NCBI GenBank assembly: GCA_963977005.1
Contig: CAXBMQ010000007.1
Span: forward strand, 1-64,000
Length of the DNA stretch: 64,000 bases
Direction: 5' to 3'
Origin: CAXBCP01 sp963977005
Lineage (GTDB): Bacteria > Pseudomonadota > Alphaproteobacteria > MPNO01 > UBA830
Under the pieces are notes generated by a model. The model saw only the letters and a program-made list of their open reading frames with translations. It was not told the DNA's origin and ran no database searches. Made by a program: the position numbers and the translations under genes. Shown here piece by piece: positions 18,157-27,494 of the stretch. Numbering within the stretch: the first letter of the stretch is position 1; every line of letters begins with the position of its first letter.

Positions 18157-18305
18157 CGCAGAACGTCTATTCAAATCCGCATTCTGATCCGGGCACGGGG
18201 CTTGGGTGGTTGAGGACGTGTTTTTACCCCGATACCCGGTGTGGTTTTAATAATACGTGCGCGCGATCACGGGAGCGAACGCTGGTCGATGCGGTCGGGT
18301 CCTGC

Positions 18306-18626
18306 CTAACCCTCGGCGCATTCCGTAATCTTCCCGCCCGGGTTGTCCAGAATGACAAAGCAGTCATAACGTTCCAGGGTCGGCCGGTTGCCCCAGCGTC
18401 CTTCGGCGCGTTCCAGCCAGGCCTCGTCGTGGCCGGCGTTTGCGTGTTCCAGCGTCTCCCACAGATAAATGCCCTTGGTGGCCAGCGTGTCCGGATCGCG
18501 TATGAACATCTTCCGGACAAGGCCGGGGTAATCGGTCCAGCGGTCGAACGTTTCGGCAGCGTCGCGCACCATTTCGGCGCGGTCCATGCCAGGATGGCGG
18601 TTGAACGAGACGATTTCGGTGATCAT
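18306..18626 (-). CDS. YdhR-like small monooxygenase-fold protein
   Basis: A 106-residue alpha+beta protein beginning MITEIVSFNRHPGM, with VRKMFIRDPDTLATKGIYLW in the centre, the pattern of YdhR-type members of the dimeric alpha-beta barrel superfamily. Enzymatic activity is often unproven in this group. The frame extends far upstream as an antisense ORF through mmsA, but the ATG at 18626 starts exactly at the conserved first strand. Divergent from mmsA with 144 bases between. No partner is evident. Confidence 0.75.
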   Translation of the reverse strand: MITEIVSFNRHPGMDRAEMVRDAAETFDRWTDYPGLVRKMFIRDPDTLATKGIYLWETLEHANAGHDEAWLERAEGRWGNRPTLERYDCFVILDNPGGKITECAEG

Positions 18627-18770
18627 GCGGTATCTCCTGCGGGGAAGTGTGCTCGGACCGAGTTTACAGAGCCGTTCGGCTTCTTCGCAATAACCCTTCG
18701 ATGTGCTGGTCTCTCCCCGCGGCTTGGCGTAAACCTGTGCCAACGAACAATATGGATAGCGGAGGCGATT

Positions 18771-20264
18771 ATGGCGAATCTTACCCACTGGATTAACGGT
18801 AAACACGTCGAAGGCACGTCGGGCCGGTTCGGCGATGTCTATAACCCGGCGACGGGCGAGGTCGCCGCCCAGGTGCCGCTGGCGTCCACCGCCGAACTCA
18901 ACGCTGCCGTCGAGGCCGCAAAGGCCGCTTTTCCCGAATGGGCCGCGACCCCGCCGCTGACCCGCGCAAGGATCATGTTCAAGTACAAGACCCTGATCGA
19001 GGACAATGCCGACCGGCTGGCGGCCGTGATCACCGCCGAACACGGCAAGGTGCTGTCGGATGCGGGCGGCTCGCTGACCCGCGGGCTGGAAGTGGTCGAG
19101 TTCGCCTGCGGCATCCCGCAGCTTCTCAAGGGCGAATACACCGAACAGGTCGGACGCGGCATCGATGCGTGGACAACGCGCCAGCCGCTCGGTGTGTGTG
19201 CCGGTATCACGCCGTTCAATTTCCCGGCGATGGTGCCGATGTGGATGTATCCGATGGCGATTGCCTGCGGCAACACCTTCGTTCTGAAGCCGTCGGAAAA
19301 AGACCCGTCCTGCGCGCTGTTGCTCGCCGAACTGGCGACCGAAGCCGGCCTGCCGGACGGTGTGCTCAACGTGGTCAACGGCGACAAGGAAGCGGTCGAT
19401 GCCCTGCTCGACCATCCGGATGTCCCGGCGATCAGCTTCGTCGGCTCCACCCCGATCGCGCAGTACATTTATTCGACGGGTGCCGCGAAGGGCAAGCGCG
19501 TGCAGGCGCTGGGCGGTGCGAAGAACCACATGGTGGTCATGCCCGATGCCGATATGGAACAGGCCGCCGATGCGCTGATGGGCGCGGCTTACGGTTCCGC
19601 CGGCGAGCGCTGCATGGCGATCTCGGTCGCGGTTGCGGTCGGCGATGCCGGCGAACAGCTGATGGAATTGCTGAAGCCCAAGGTCGAGGCATTGAAAATC
19701 GGCCCCGGTACGGATAACGAGATGGATATGGGGCCGCTGGTCACCGGCGAGCACCGGGACAAGGTGAAGGGCTATGTCGATATCGGCGTCGAGGAGGGGG
19801 CCGACCTGGTCGTCGACGGGCGCGATTATTCGCTGCAGGGATACGAAGACGGCTTTTTCATCGGCGGCTGCCTGTTCGACAACGTCACGACCGACATGCG
19901 TATCTACAAGGAAGAAATCTTCGGGCCGGTGCTGTCGGTCGTGCGCTCCGACAAATTCGATGACGCCGTGCAGATGATCAACGACCACGAATTCGGCAAC
20001 GGCGTGTCGATCTTTACCCGCGACGGCGATGCGGCGCGGGAATTCACCAACCGGATCCAGGTCGGCATGGTCGGCGTGAACGTGCCGATCCCGGTACCGA
20101 TGGCCTTCCATTCCTTCGGCGGCTGGAAAAGCTCTCTGTTCGGCGACATCCATATGCACGGACCGGAAGGTGTGCGTTTCTATACCCGCCAGAAAGCGAT
20201 CACGTCGCGCTGGCCGACAGGTGTCCGCGCCGGTGCCGAATTCACCATGCCGACCATGAAATAG
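18771..20264 (+). CDS. mmsA: Methylmalonate-semialdehyde dehydrogenase (CoA-acylating)
   Basis: A 497-residue ALDH converting (methyl)malonate semialdehyde plus CoA to propionyl/acetyl-CoA, CO2 and NADH, used in valine, thymine and inositol breakdown. The start at 18771 follows GGAGG and gives MANLTHWINGKHVEG, the usual beginning. The nucleophile is Cys281 in AGERCMAIS. The segment ALGGAKNHMVVMPDAD replaces the ELGGK of ordinary ALDHs: the missing general-base Glu is the hallmark of the MMSDH family. The propionyl-CoA it makes would enter central metabolism; no valine-pathway partners are adjacent. Convergent with the acyl-CoA synthetase/acetyltransferase fusion. Confidence 0.95.
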   Translation: MANLTHWINGKHVEGTSGRFGDVYNPATGEVAAQVPLASTAELNAAVEAAKAAFPEWAATPPLTRARIMFKYKTLIEDNADRLAAVITAEHGKVLSDAGGSLTRGLEVVEFACGIPQLLKGEYTEQVGRGIDAWTTRQPLGVCAGITPFNFPAMVPMWMYPMAIACGNTFVLKPSEKDPSCALLLAELATEAGLPDGVLNVVNGDKEAVDALLDHPDVPAISFVGSTPIAQYIYSTGAAKGKRVQALGGAKNHMVVMPDADMEQAADALMGAAYGSAGERCMAISVAVAVGDAGEQLMELLKPKVEALKIGPGTDNEMDMGPLVTGEHRDKVKGYVDIGVEEGADLVVDGRDYSLQGYEDGFFIGGCLFDNVTTDMRIYKEEIFGPVLSVVRSDKFDDAVQMINDHEFGNGVSIFTRDGDAAREFTNRIQVGMVGVNVPIPVPMAFHSFGGWKSSLFGDIHMHGPEGVRFYTRQKAITSRWPTGVRAGAEFTMPTMK

Positions 20265-20276
20265 CGGGACGCCCGC

Positions 20277-22961
20277 TCAGGTCGCTCTCAGGTTCAGCGA
20301 TACCTTCGTCACAGAGGCGTCTTCGGCCATCGGCGCGCGCTCGAAACCGAGTCCCGCGCAGAGGTCGAGCATGCGTCTGTTGTCGGTGAGCACGTAGCCG
20401 AAGAGCGATCCGGTGCCCCGCGCCCGCGCATACGCGATGATACGGTTCATCAGCAGGCTGCCATAGCCGTTTCCGGTCATCCGTTTACCGACGATAATCG
20501 CGAATTCTGCCTGTTCGTTATCCGGGTCGGCATGAATGCGGACCACGCCGAAAATATCGGTTGTCCCTGGGGCACCCGGTTCCGTCAGCACCAGCGCCAT
20601 TTCTCGGTCGTAATCGATCTGGGTGAACCGTGCCGCCTCTACATGGGGCAGCGACTTGCGCAGCCCGGCGAAGCGCAGTCGGGTTTCCTCCGCCGTCAGC
20701 CCGGTAAAGGCTTTCTGCAGCGACGGCTCGTCCTCCGGCACGATGGGCCGGAGCAGGAGCGGACTGTCGCCTTCGCGCGCGACGGTCTCTTCCAGGTCGG
20801 CGGGATAGGGCCGGATCGCAAGGCGGTCCTCGCCGGTCACGTCGGTCGCTGCCAGACGGACGCGCGCATCCAGCGCAATCACGCCGCCGGGGTCCGCGAG
20901 CAGCGGATTGATGTCGATTTCGAGAATCTGCGGGAAGTCGACAACCATGCGCGATATCCGGACAAGCGTCAGCGCGACGGCGTCGAGGTCGACCGGCGGC
21001 AGGCCGCGATACCCCTTGAGCAATTTCCATATTCGGGTCTGTTCGATCATGTCGGTGGCGAGGTGCAGATTCAGCGGCGGCAGTCCGAGCGCCTTGTCCT
21101 TGGTGACCTCGACAGACGTGCCGCCCTGGCCGAACAGCACGACGGGTCCGAACTGGTCGTCGGTCGACATGCCGGTGATCAGCTCGTATGCGCCGGGGCG
21201 TCGGATCATTTCCTCGATCATGAAACCATCGATCCGTGCCTCGGGCCGTAAATCTCGGATGCGCTCCAGCATTACCGTTGCGGCGGCCTCGACTGCGTCG
21301 GCTCCCTCGAGGCCCAGGATGACGCCGCCGACATCTGTTTTATGGGTGATGTCCGGCGACAGGATCTTGAGCGCGACGGGAGCGTCGATTTCCTTCGCTG
21401 CCGCGGCGGCACCGGCGGGGCTTTCGGCGGCCAGCGTCGCGGCGACCGGCACGCCGTAGGCCGCCAGCATCTGTTTGGCCTCGATTGCCGTCATCCAGTC
21501 GCGTCCGTCCGCCAGCGCAGTCCGTACGAGCTGTTGCGCGCGATCTAGATCGGGCTGTATTTCCGCCGTCGCCGCGGGCGGCGTTTCCATCAGGGTTTCC
21601 TGATTCCGCCGGTATGTGACGAGGTGCATGAACGCCGCCACCGCCTGGGACGGGGTCTCATATGTCGGCACATTATGGACTGCGAACATCTCGCGCGCTG
21701 CCCGGGTGGATTCGCCGCCGATCCAGCTGGTCAGCACGGTCCGGTTTTCGTGCCCCTTCAGGGTGCCGGTAACCGCCTCGGCGGCGTCGGTGGCCGAGGC
21801 GACAGCGGTCGGCGAATTGAGGATCAGCAGCGCGTCCTGATCGCCGTCTTCGATCAGGATTTTGAGCGCATCGGCGTAGCGGCTGCCGGGCGCATCGCCG
21901 ATAATGTCGACCGGGTTCGCGCGCGACCAGGTTGGCGGCAATACCTTGTCGAGGGCGGCAATAACGGCGTCAGGCAGTTCGGCAAGGCGCCCGCCGGTCA
22001 CCATCAGCGTATCGGTCGCCATCACGCCCATGCCGCCGCCATTGGTCAGGATGGTCAGCCGGTCGCCCCGTGGCAGGCCCGCCTTGCTGAGCGTTTCGGC
22101 GGCATCGAACAGTTCCTCCAGCTCGAATACGCGCAGCATCCCGGCGCGGCGGAACGCCGCGTCGTAGACCGCATCTGCCCCCGCCAGCGCGCCGGTATGC
22201 GACGCGGCGGCTTTTGCGCTCTCGCTGAACCGGCCGGATTTGATGACGATTACGGGTTTGGAACGGGCCGCCGCGCGGGCCGCCGACATGAACTTGCGCG
22301 GATGGGTAACGGCTTCGATATAGAGCAGGATGGCATCCGTGCCGTCGTCGTTGGCGAGATAATCGAGCATGTCGCCGAAATCGACGTCGCTCATATCGCC
22401 GAGGGAGACGATGTGCGAAAAGCCGATCCCGCGCCCCGTCGCCCAGTCGACGATGGACGTGACGATCGCGCCGGACTGGGTCACGAAGGCGAGGTTGCCC
22501 GGCAGAGGGGGCAGATGGCCGAAGCTGGCGTTCAGCCCCGCCGGCGGTGCCATGACGCCCAGGCAGTTGGGGCCGACCACGCGCAGCAGGTTGGGACGGG
22601 CGGCGTCGAGCATATCCTGTTTGAGCCGCGCTGCGTCCGTATTGCCGCCGAACCCGGCGGAGATCACGATGGCGGCCCGGGTGCCGCGCGCGCCGAGATC
22701 GGCAATCAGCCCGGGGACGGTGGCCGGTGGCGTGGCGATCACGGCTAGATCCGGTGCGACCGGCAGGGAGGCGATATCGGCATAGGCGGCGGCGCTTTGT
22801 ACATGCGCATATTTGGGATTCACCGGCATCACCGGCCCGTCCAGCCCGCCGCGCAGCAGGTTTCGGGTCAGCACCGCACCGAGCGACCCTTCGCGGTTGC
22901 TGGCGCCGATGACGGCGACCGATTTGGGCTTGAAGAGATAGTCGAGGTTTCTGATGGTCAC
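20277..22961 (-). CDS. ADP-forming acyl-CoA synthetase fused to GNAT acetyltransferase (Pat/PatZ-like)
   Basis: An 894-residue multidomain protein: CoA-binding Rossmann domain (SVAVIGASNREGS, 14-26), succinyl-CoA-synthetase-like domains with the phospho-His segment ASHTGALAGADAVYDA (near 252), ATP-grasp domain (about 488-710), and a C-terminal GNAT domain (about 735-890) with an MTGNGYGSLLM acetyl-CoA loop. The GTG at 22961 is chosen since family members begin (M/V)TIRNLDYLF; the open frame continues upstream without homology. In Salmonella the homolog is protein lysine acetyltransferase Pat, with an inactive synthetase part; here the key His region looks intact, so synthetase activity cannot be excluded. 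It may acetylate acyl-CoA synthetases in response to energy state. Confidence 0.9.
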   Translation of the reverse strand: MTIRNLDYLFKPKSVAVIGASNREGSLGAVLTRNLLRGGLDGPVMPVNPKYAHVQSAAAYADIASLPVAPDLAVIATPPATVPGLIADLGARGTRAAIVISAGFGGNTDAARLKQDMLDAARPNLLRVVGPNCLGVMAPPAGLNASFGHLPPLPGNLAFVTQSGAIVTSIVDWATGRGIGFSHIVSLGDMSDVDFGDMLDYLANDDGTDAILLYIEAVTHPRKFMSAARAAARSKPVIVIKSGRFSESAKAAASHTGALAGADAVYDAAFRRAGMLRVFELEELFDAAETLSKAGLPRGDRLTILTNGGGMGVMATDTLMVTGGRLAELPDAVIAALDKVLPPTWSRANPVDIIGDAPGSRYADALKILIEDGDQDALLILNSPTAVASATDAAEAVTGTLKGHENRTVLTSWIGGESTRAAREMFAVHNVPTYETPSQAVAAFMHLVTYRRNQETLMETPPAATAEIQPDLDRAQQLVRTALADGRDWMTAIEAKQMLAAYGVPVAATLAAESPAGAAAAAKEIDAPVALKILSPDITHKTDVGGVILGLEGADAVEAAATVMLERIRDLRPEARIDGFMIEEMIRRPGAYELITGMSTDDQFGPVVLFGQGGTSVEVTKDKALGLPPLNLHLATDMIEQTRIWKLLKGYRGLPPVDLDAVALTLVRISRMVVDFPQILEIDINPLLADPGGVIALDARVRLAATDVTGEDRLAIRPYPADLEETVAREGDSPLLLRPIVPEDEPSLQKAFTGLTAEETRLRFAGLRKSLPHVEAARFTQIDYDREMALVLTEPGAPGTTDIFGVVRIHADPDNEQAEFAIIVGKRMTGNGYGSLLMNRIIAYARARGTGSLFGYVLTDNRRMLDLCAGLGFERAPMAEDASVTKVSLNLRAT

Positions 22962-23141
22962 ATTGCGGTCCGTCGGTTGTGGAGGGCCAACCTGCCCGGT
23001 TTCTGAGACAGTATCGTGACGTACTGAACGCCGCCTTGATCTGTGTGCATTTCCGGGTCGAATAGCGGTCGAAAACATATCCGGCAGGGAAGAGAGCAAG
23101 AGCGATCCTACCGTCACGGCGGCGCTGACGTTAGCGGGGGC

Positions 23142-23348
23142 GTGCAGAACATCAGTTGTCTGGTCTTCGTCGTTGCCGGCAAGCAGGACCGGGTGATCCC
23201 GTGGGATCACAGATCACGTATCGCGGACGGCGCCTCCGGTCCGGTGACGTTTCTGCCGCTGGAAGACCCCGGCCGTGTCGCCAATACCCGCTCCTATCGC
23301 TACCGCCTGTAATCGGCGGACTGGATGGCGGATATACTCTGCGGGTGA
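23142..23348 (+). pseudogene. 3' remnant of an alpha/beta-hydrolase gene
   Basis: Between two leftward genes, the plus strand encodes VQNISCLVFVVAGKQDRVIP, a match by eye to the acid-loop region of FrsA-like alpha/beta hydrolases (CPLLVVAGKQDR type), then LEDPGRVANTRSYRYRL, where the family has EDGxHVxNN..YRYR. An in-frame TAA at 23310 follows, and beyond it the same frame continues SADWMADILCG before TGA at 23346, as in intact family members. The catalytic His position is Arg. No start codon or N-terminal domain exists upstream. So this is a decayed C-terminal fragment with a nonsense change (probably CAA to TAA). The match is from memory of the family. Confidence 0.65.
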
Positions 23349-23358
23349 TCCGCTCGGG

Positions 23359-23943
23359 CTAAGGCACCGTCCGGGGTCGTTTTCTCAAAACGCCGAAGCC
23401 GATCAACGCTGCGCCCACCAATGCCGGCATAGCGGGTTCGGGCAGCGCGACGGTGACGATATCGAACGTGAATGTGTCGAAGATGATCAGGTCGGTGCCG
23501 CTGAGGTCGGTATCGAAATACACAGACGTGATGCCGCTAAATGCGGACAGGTCGCGCAGATCGGCATCGGTGGATATGCCGTCGAACGGAAAGACAAGGT
23601 TTGTCACGCCGCCGCTATGGGTCACATTGACGCCGAACGATGCCGTGTTTTCGCCACCGGACGTGAAGCTGAAATTGTTCACCGCATTGGTGAAATCGAT
23701 CGAGAAATCGCCGTTCCGGTTCAGGATGCCGTGCGGCGGCGAAGAGATCAGGGTGGATCCGATTACCACGTCGACGATTGTCCCCGCGACCGGGTTGATT
23801 GTGAATTCCGGTATCTGGTTGGTAATCACCGTGCCGACGGCAAAGCTGTCGAAATCGATCACCACGGCCTGCGCCGTCGGCGCGTTGCCGAGAAGAAGAG
23901 CGCCGGTCAGAAACCCGGCAAGGCGTGTTTTCAGGTGTTTCAT
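23359..23943 (-). CDS. PEP-CTERM sorting-signal protein
   Basis: A 194-residue exported protein, start ATG 23943 (the ORF runs 18 codons further up without a signal). It has an N-terminal signal peptide ending near TAQA, a beta-rich body starting VVIDFDSFAVGT, and a C-terminal sorting tripartite signal: LPEPAMP, a hydrophobic helix ALVGAALIGFGVL and a basic RKRPR end. Such proteins are cleaved and placed on the surface by exosortase, and typically occur in bacteria that make exopolysaccharide. No exosortase gene is in this window. The body resembles beta-sandwich lectin-like PEP-CTERM proteins, but the ligand is unknown. Confidence 0.85.
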   Translation of the reverse strand: MKHLKTRLAGFLTGALLLGNAPTAQAVVIDFDSFAVGTVITNQIPEFTINPVAGTIVDVVIGSTLISSPPHGILNRNGDFSIDFTNAVNNFSFTSGGENTASFGVNVTHSGGVTNLVFPFDGISTDADLRDLSAFSGITSVYFDTDLSGTDLIIFDTFTFDIVTVALPEPAMPALVGAALIGFGVLRKRPRTVP

Positions 23944-24143
23944 ATCACTGCTCGCTACACACCCCCAATCCATAAGGGCTGAGCGGTCGCGACGCAATAT
24001 CGCCCGCGGCGCGCATCAAACCAGTGTGCCGCCCGGCGGCGCAATTTCGTTGCCGGACATGCCGTGCAGGCGGACATCCTTATTTTCGGGAAATATTAAA
24101 GACAATGTGCTAAGCCGTTGCCTCGGCAATCAGGAGACGGAAC

Positions 24144-24884
24144 ATGCTGTTCTCGGCTGATCGGATAGATCTTTTCGTTAACTATCATACCATTAGCACT
24201 AAATATATCCGGCGCTACCTGGACCATCTGCGGCGCGGTGTGGTCTCGTTCCCTGCCACGGATTACAACAAGCATGCGATGGACGATCTCGTCGCGTCGC
24301 TCGAGAAGAACTGGACAGATGCGCTGCGCGGCAAGCGGATTCTCGACATCGGCTGCGGCGACGGCTATACGCTGAGCCGAATTCGCGACAAGGGCATATC
24401 GTCCGATCTGCTGGGCATTTCGGTGAATCGTGACGACGTCGCGCTCGCCAAAAAGATGACCGGTATCAAGGTAAAATTCGGTGACATGCATTCGATTCCG
24501 ATGCCCGAAGGGTCGGTCGATGCGCTCATCGTGCGCCATTGTCTCGAACATTCACCGATGCCGCTCTTTGCCCTTTTCGAAATGCACCGGGTTCTCAAGG
24601 CCACCGACGGGTTGCTTGTGGTCGTTCTGCCCGCGAACACGCCTTTCTGGGTGGAATACGAGGGGCATTTCCACTGCATGCCGAAGGAAAACTGGCGCAA
24701 GCTGTTCAGGGAGGCAGGGTTTGACGTCGCGGCGGAGGAAAACGGTACGTGGTACGCCAAGAGCACCGATGCCCATGAGGAAGAATGGCGCTTCTTCCTG
24801 CGCCCGCGCGAGATTACCGAGGGCCGTAAGCCGCACACATCGATTTATCGCGAAGTTATCGACCGGATCGTCGGACGACGCTGA
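24144..24884 (+). CDS. Class I SAM-dependent methyltransferase
   Basis: A 246-residue methyltransferase with the glycine-rich SAM motif ILDIGCGDGY (66-75), DMHSIPMPEGSVDAL as the acidic/adenine-loop region, and RHCLEHSPMPLFAL following. AGGAG precedes the ATG by eight bases. Its C-terminal part (WYAKSTDAHEEEWRFFL) is not typical of ubiquinone or rRNA enzymes, so the substrate is open; surface-glycan methyltransferases have similar architecture. It stands alone between divergent and convergent neighbours. Confidence 0.82.
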   Translation: MLFSADRIDLFVNYHTISTKYIRRYLDHLRRGVVSFPATDYNKHAMDDLVASLEKNWTDALRGKRILDIGCGDGYTLSRIRDKGISSDLLGISVNRDDVALAKKMTGIKVKFGDMHSIPMPEGSVDALIVRHCLEHSPMPLFALFEMHRVLKATDGLLVVVLPANTPFWVEYEGHFHCMPKENWRKLFREAGFDVAAEENGTWYAKSTDAHEEEWRFFLRPREITEGRKPHTSIYREVIDRIVGRR

Positions 24885-24901
24885 CGGACGCAGGGCGGGG
24901 A

Positions 24902-26026
24902 TTATCCCGCCGGGGTAATCCGCAGGATTCTGCCGTCCGCGGAATCCGTGATCGCATAGACTGCGCCGTCCGGTCCGACGGCGACATCGCGGATCCGGTC
25001 GCCAATCTGGCGCAGCAGCCGCTCTTCGCGGACCACCTTGTCGCCGTTCAGTTCGAGCCGGACCAGGGCGCCGGCGCGCAACCCGCCGATGAGCAGGTTA
25101 CCTTTCCAGGCCGGGAACAGGTTCCCCGTATAGAATGTCATCCCGCCCGGCGCGATCACCGGGGTCCATGTATAGATCGGATCGGCCATGCCGGGCTTGG
25201 TCTTCAGCCCGTCGCCGATGACGCCACCGGAATATTCGATCCCGTGGGTGACGACCGGCCAGCCGTGATTGGCACCCGCGGCCGGAATATTGATCTCGTC
25301 GCCGCCGCGCGGACCGTGTTCGATGGTCCAGAGCCTGCCTGTCCGCGGGTGAATGGCCGCCCCCTGGATATTGCGGTGACCGTAGGACCAGATTTCCGGC
25401 AATGCGCCCGGTTTTCCGGCGAAGGGGTTATCGGCGGGAACGTCTCCGTCCGGCGTCAGGCGGATCACCTTGCCGATGTGCCCGTCCAGCTTTTGCGCAT
25501 TGTGGCGCGCACCCCGGTCGCCCGTGGTCAGAAAGACATTGCCGTCGGGCGCGAACACGACGCGCGATCCGAAATGGCGGCCGCCGCGGACTTTCGGGCG
25601 CTGGCTGAACAGGGTTTTGACGTTTTCGAGACGCGTGCCGTCAGCGCTCAGCCTGCCGCTCGCCATCGCCGTGGATACGCCGCCCGGGCCGGCTTCCGAA
25701 TACGACAGGTAGATCAGACGGTTCGTCCCGAAGTCCGGGTGCACGGTGACATCCAGCAAGCCGCCCTGGCCGCCGTCATCGACCCGCGGGACGCCCCTGA
25801 CCGGGGCGGAGACCTTGCCGTCGGCGGTGACGAGACGCAGTTGCCCCGGCTTTTCGGTGACGATCATGCGCCCGTCCGGCAGGAAATCGATCCCCCAGGG
25901 TTGCTCGAGCCCGCCGGCGACGGTCGCGACGGCGATTCGGCCCTTTTCGGTGTCGAAGGTCTGAGCCAGCGCAGCGGAACCGGCGAAAAACAGGGCTATG
26001 GCGGCAGCAAAGGCGCGGAACATCAT
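24902..26026 (-). CDS. PQQ-dependent sugar dehydrogenase (YliI/Asd-like)
   Basis: A 374-residue periplasmic six-bladed beta-propeller that oxidises aldoses or similar alcohols with PQQ. A signal peptide (1-22, ALAQ cleavage) is clear. Conserved family segments are QPWGIDFLPDGRMIVTEK, GDRGARHNAQKLDGHIGKVI, SYGHRNIQGAA and WTIEHGPRGGDEIN, which include PQQ and calcium-binding residues. It matches the soluble aldose sugar dehydrogenase group rather than the membrane-bound glucose dehydrogenase. No PQQ synthesis genes are in the window, so cofactor supply cannot be judged. Same direction as the amidase, 84 bases downstream of it. Confidence 0.9.
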   Translation of the reverse strand: MMFRAFAAAIALFFAGSAALAQTFDTEKGRIAVATVAGGLEQPWGIDFLPDGRMIVTEKPGQLRLVTADGKVSAPVRGVPRVDDGGQGGLLDVTVHPDFGTNRLIYLSYSEAGPGGVSTAMASGRLSADGTRLENVKTLFSQRPKVRGGRHFGSRVVFAPDGNVFLTTGDRGARHNAQKLDGHIGKVIRLTPDGDVPADNPFAGKPGALPEIWSYGHRNIQGAAIHPRTGRLWTIEHGPRGGDEINIPAAGANHGWPVVTHGIEYSGGVIGDGLKTKPGMADPIYTWTPVIAPGGMTFYTGNLFPAWKGNLLIGGLRAGALVRLELNGDKVVREERLLRQIGDRIRDVAVGPDGAVYAITDSADGRILRITPAG

Positions 26027-26110
26027 CGGCTAAGTCTCCTGTGGGTACACCTTATCTGTGTCGTTAACCCACGTTCGTCCAGCCCGGTTCCGTCGCAATC
26101 CGCGCGGCGG

Positions 26111-27394
26111 TCAGTTCCGCCGGTCCTGCAGCCATTTTCCGACGCGGAGCACGCGCGCGTCGTCCCCCTTGCGGCCGATCAGCTGGACGCCGACCGGCAG
26201 GCCTCCGGGGCCGGTCGACCACGGCAGGGTCAGGCAGGGCACCTGCAGCAGGGTCCAGACGATCTGGAAGACCGGATTGCCGGTGGCCATGCCTTCGGGC
26301 GCCTCGCCCGGCGCGCTCGGCGTCAGCAGCACGTCCCAGTCGGCGGTGACGGTTGCAAATTCCATCATGCATCTTTCGGCGTGGGCGGCGGCATCGGTCA
26401 CGGTTTTCGCGTCTGTCGCGGCGCCATCGTCAATCATGCCGCGCAGGATCTCGCTGATCCTGTCGCCGTGATCCTGCCGAATACCGGCAAGGCTGCGGGC
26501 GAGATCCGCGCAGAGCAGCGTCGTATGGGTGCGGGCGAGGTCGGAAAAGTGGGCCGGCAGATTGCAATCGCCGATCTCCGCGCCCAGTTCGGAGAACCGT
26601 ACGGCGGCGCTTTCTACCGCCTCGACCGTTTCCGGCTGGGCTTCCTGCCAGTGATGGGTCCGGCAGATGCCGACACGCGGGGGCCGGCCTAGCCCGTCGG
26701 CCAGCGGGCCGGCATCGTCAATGCCCCGCACGACGTCGTAAAACGCCGCGAGGTCGTCGACCGACCGGGCCATATAGCCCAGCGTATCGAGCCGCGGCGA
26801 CAGTTCGAGCATACCCGCCAGGTTTACCGTGCCATGCGTGGGCTTGAATGCATGCACGCCGCAGAACGCCGCCGGCCGGATCAGCGAACCCGCCGTCTGG
26901 GTGCCGAAGGCAAGGGGCACCATCCCGTCGCCCACGGCAGCCGCCGACCCGCTGGAAGAGCCGCCGGGCGTATGCGCCGGATTGTGGGGATTGCGCGTTT
27001 TGCCGGGCTGATAGGTGGCAAACTCGGTCGTGACGGTTTTTCCCATGAGTACGCCTCCGGCGCGGCGCATCGCGGCGACGCAGGCTGCATCGGCCTGCGG
27101 CCGGTGTCCCGCATATATGGAAGAGCCGTACGCGGCCGGCAGCTCGGCCGTATCGATGATGTCTTTCACGCCGAACGGCACGCCATGGAGCGGGCCGCGC
27201 GGGGCGCTTGCATCCGCGCCGCGTGCTTCGGCGAGGGCAAAGTCGGGGTCGAGAATCTCCCATGCACCGACATCGTCCTCACGACCGGCGGTGAAATCGA
27301 GGCAGGCGCGCACCAGTTCCTCGGATGAAATTTCCTTTGCCGCGATCTTCGCGGCGGCGTCCGTTGCGGTGAGGCTGTGCAGATCGGTGATCAT
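26111..27394 (-). CDS. Amidase (amidase-signature family)
   Basis: A 427-residue hydrolase with the Ser-cisSer-Lys triad: Lys77 in GVPFGVKDIID, cis-Ser147 in TPGGSSSGSAAA (142-153), and nucleophile Ser170 in GTQTAGSLIRPAA. It splits an amide to acid and ammonia; the substrate cannot be read. At 427 residues it is slightly shorter than GatA and lacks neighbouring gatB/gatC, so it is not the tRNA amidotransferase subunit. Start ATG 27394. An inverted repeat of GTGGGT/ACCCAC (26041-26072) follows the gene and precedes the sugar dehydrogenase. Confidence 0.92.
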   Translation of the reverse strand: MITDLHSLTATDAAAKIAAKEISSEELVRACLDFTAGREDDVGAWEILDPDFALAEARGADASAPRGPLHGVPFGVKDIIDTAELPAAYGSSIYAGHRPQADAACVAAMRRAGGVLMGKTVTTEFATYQPGKTRNPHNPAHTPGGSSSGSAAAVGDGMVPLAFGTQTAGSLIRPAAFCGVHAFKPTHGTVNLAGMLELSPRLDTLGYMARSVDDLAAFYDVVRGIDDAGPLADGLGRPPRVGICRTHHWQEAQPETVEAVESAAVRFSELGAEIGDCNLPAHFSDLARTHTTLLCADLARSLAGIRQDHGDRISEILRGMIDDGAATDAKTVTDAAAHAERCMMEFATVTADWDVLLTPSAPGEAPEGMATGNPVFQIVWTLLQVPCLTLPWSTGPGGLPVGVQLIGRKGDDARVLRVGKWLQDRRN

Positions 27395-27494
27395 CGTGCG
27401 TTCCTGTCGTTTTTCGGATCGGTTGAGCCTATCATTGCGGCATGAATTCTCTCAATGCTGCCGGAACCTATTGCCACAAAAAAAGGATATACAG

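Noticed and set aside
18627..20159. Long upstream extension of the small YdhR-like protein on the minus strand
   Set aside because: The extension lies entirely inside mmsA and has no family sequence; the real start is at 18626.
26041..26072. GTGGGT/ACCCAC inverted repeat as a terminator or attachment site
   Set aside because: The stem is broken and has no U-tract, and there are no mobile genes nearby.
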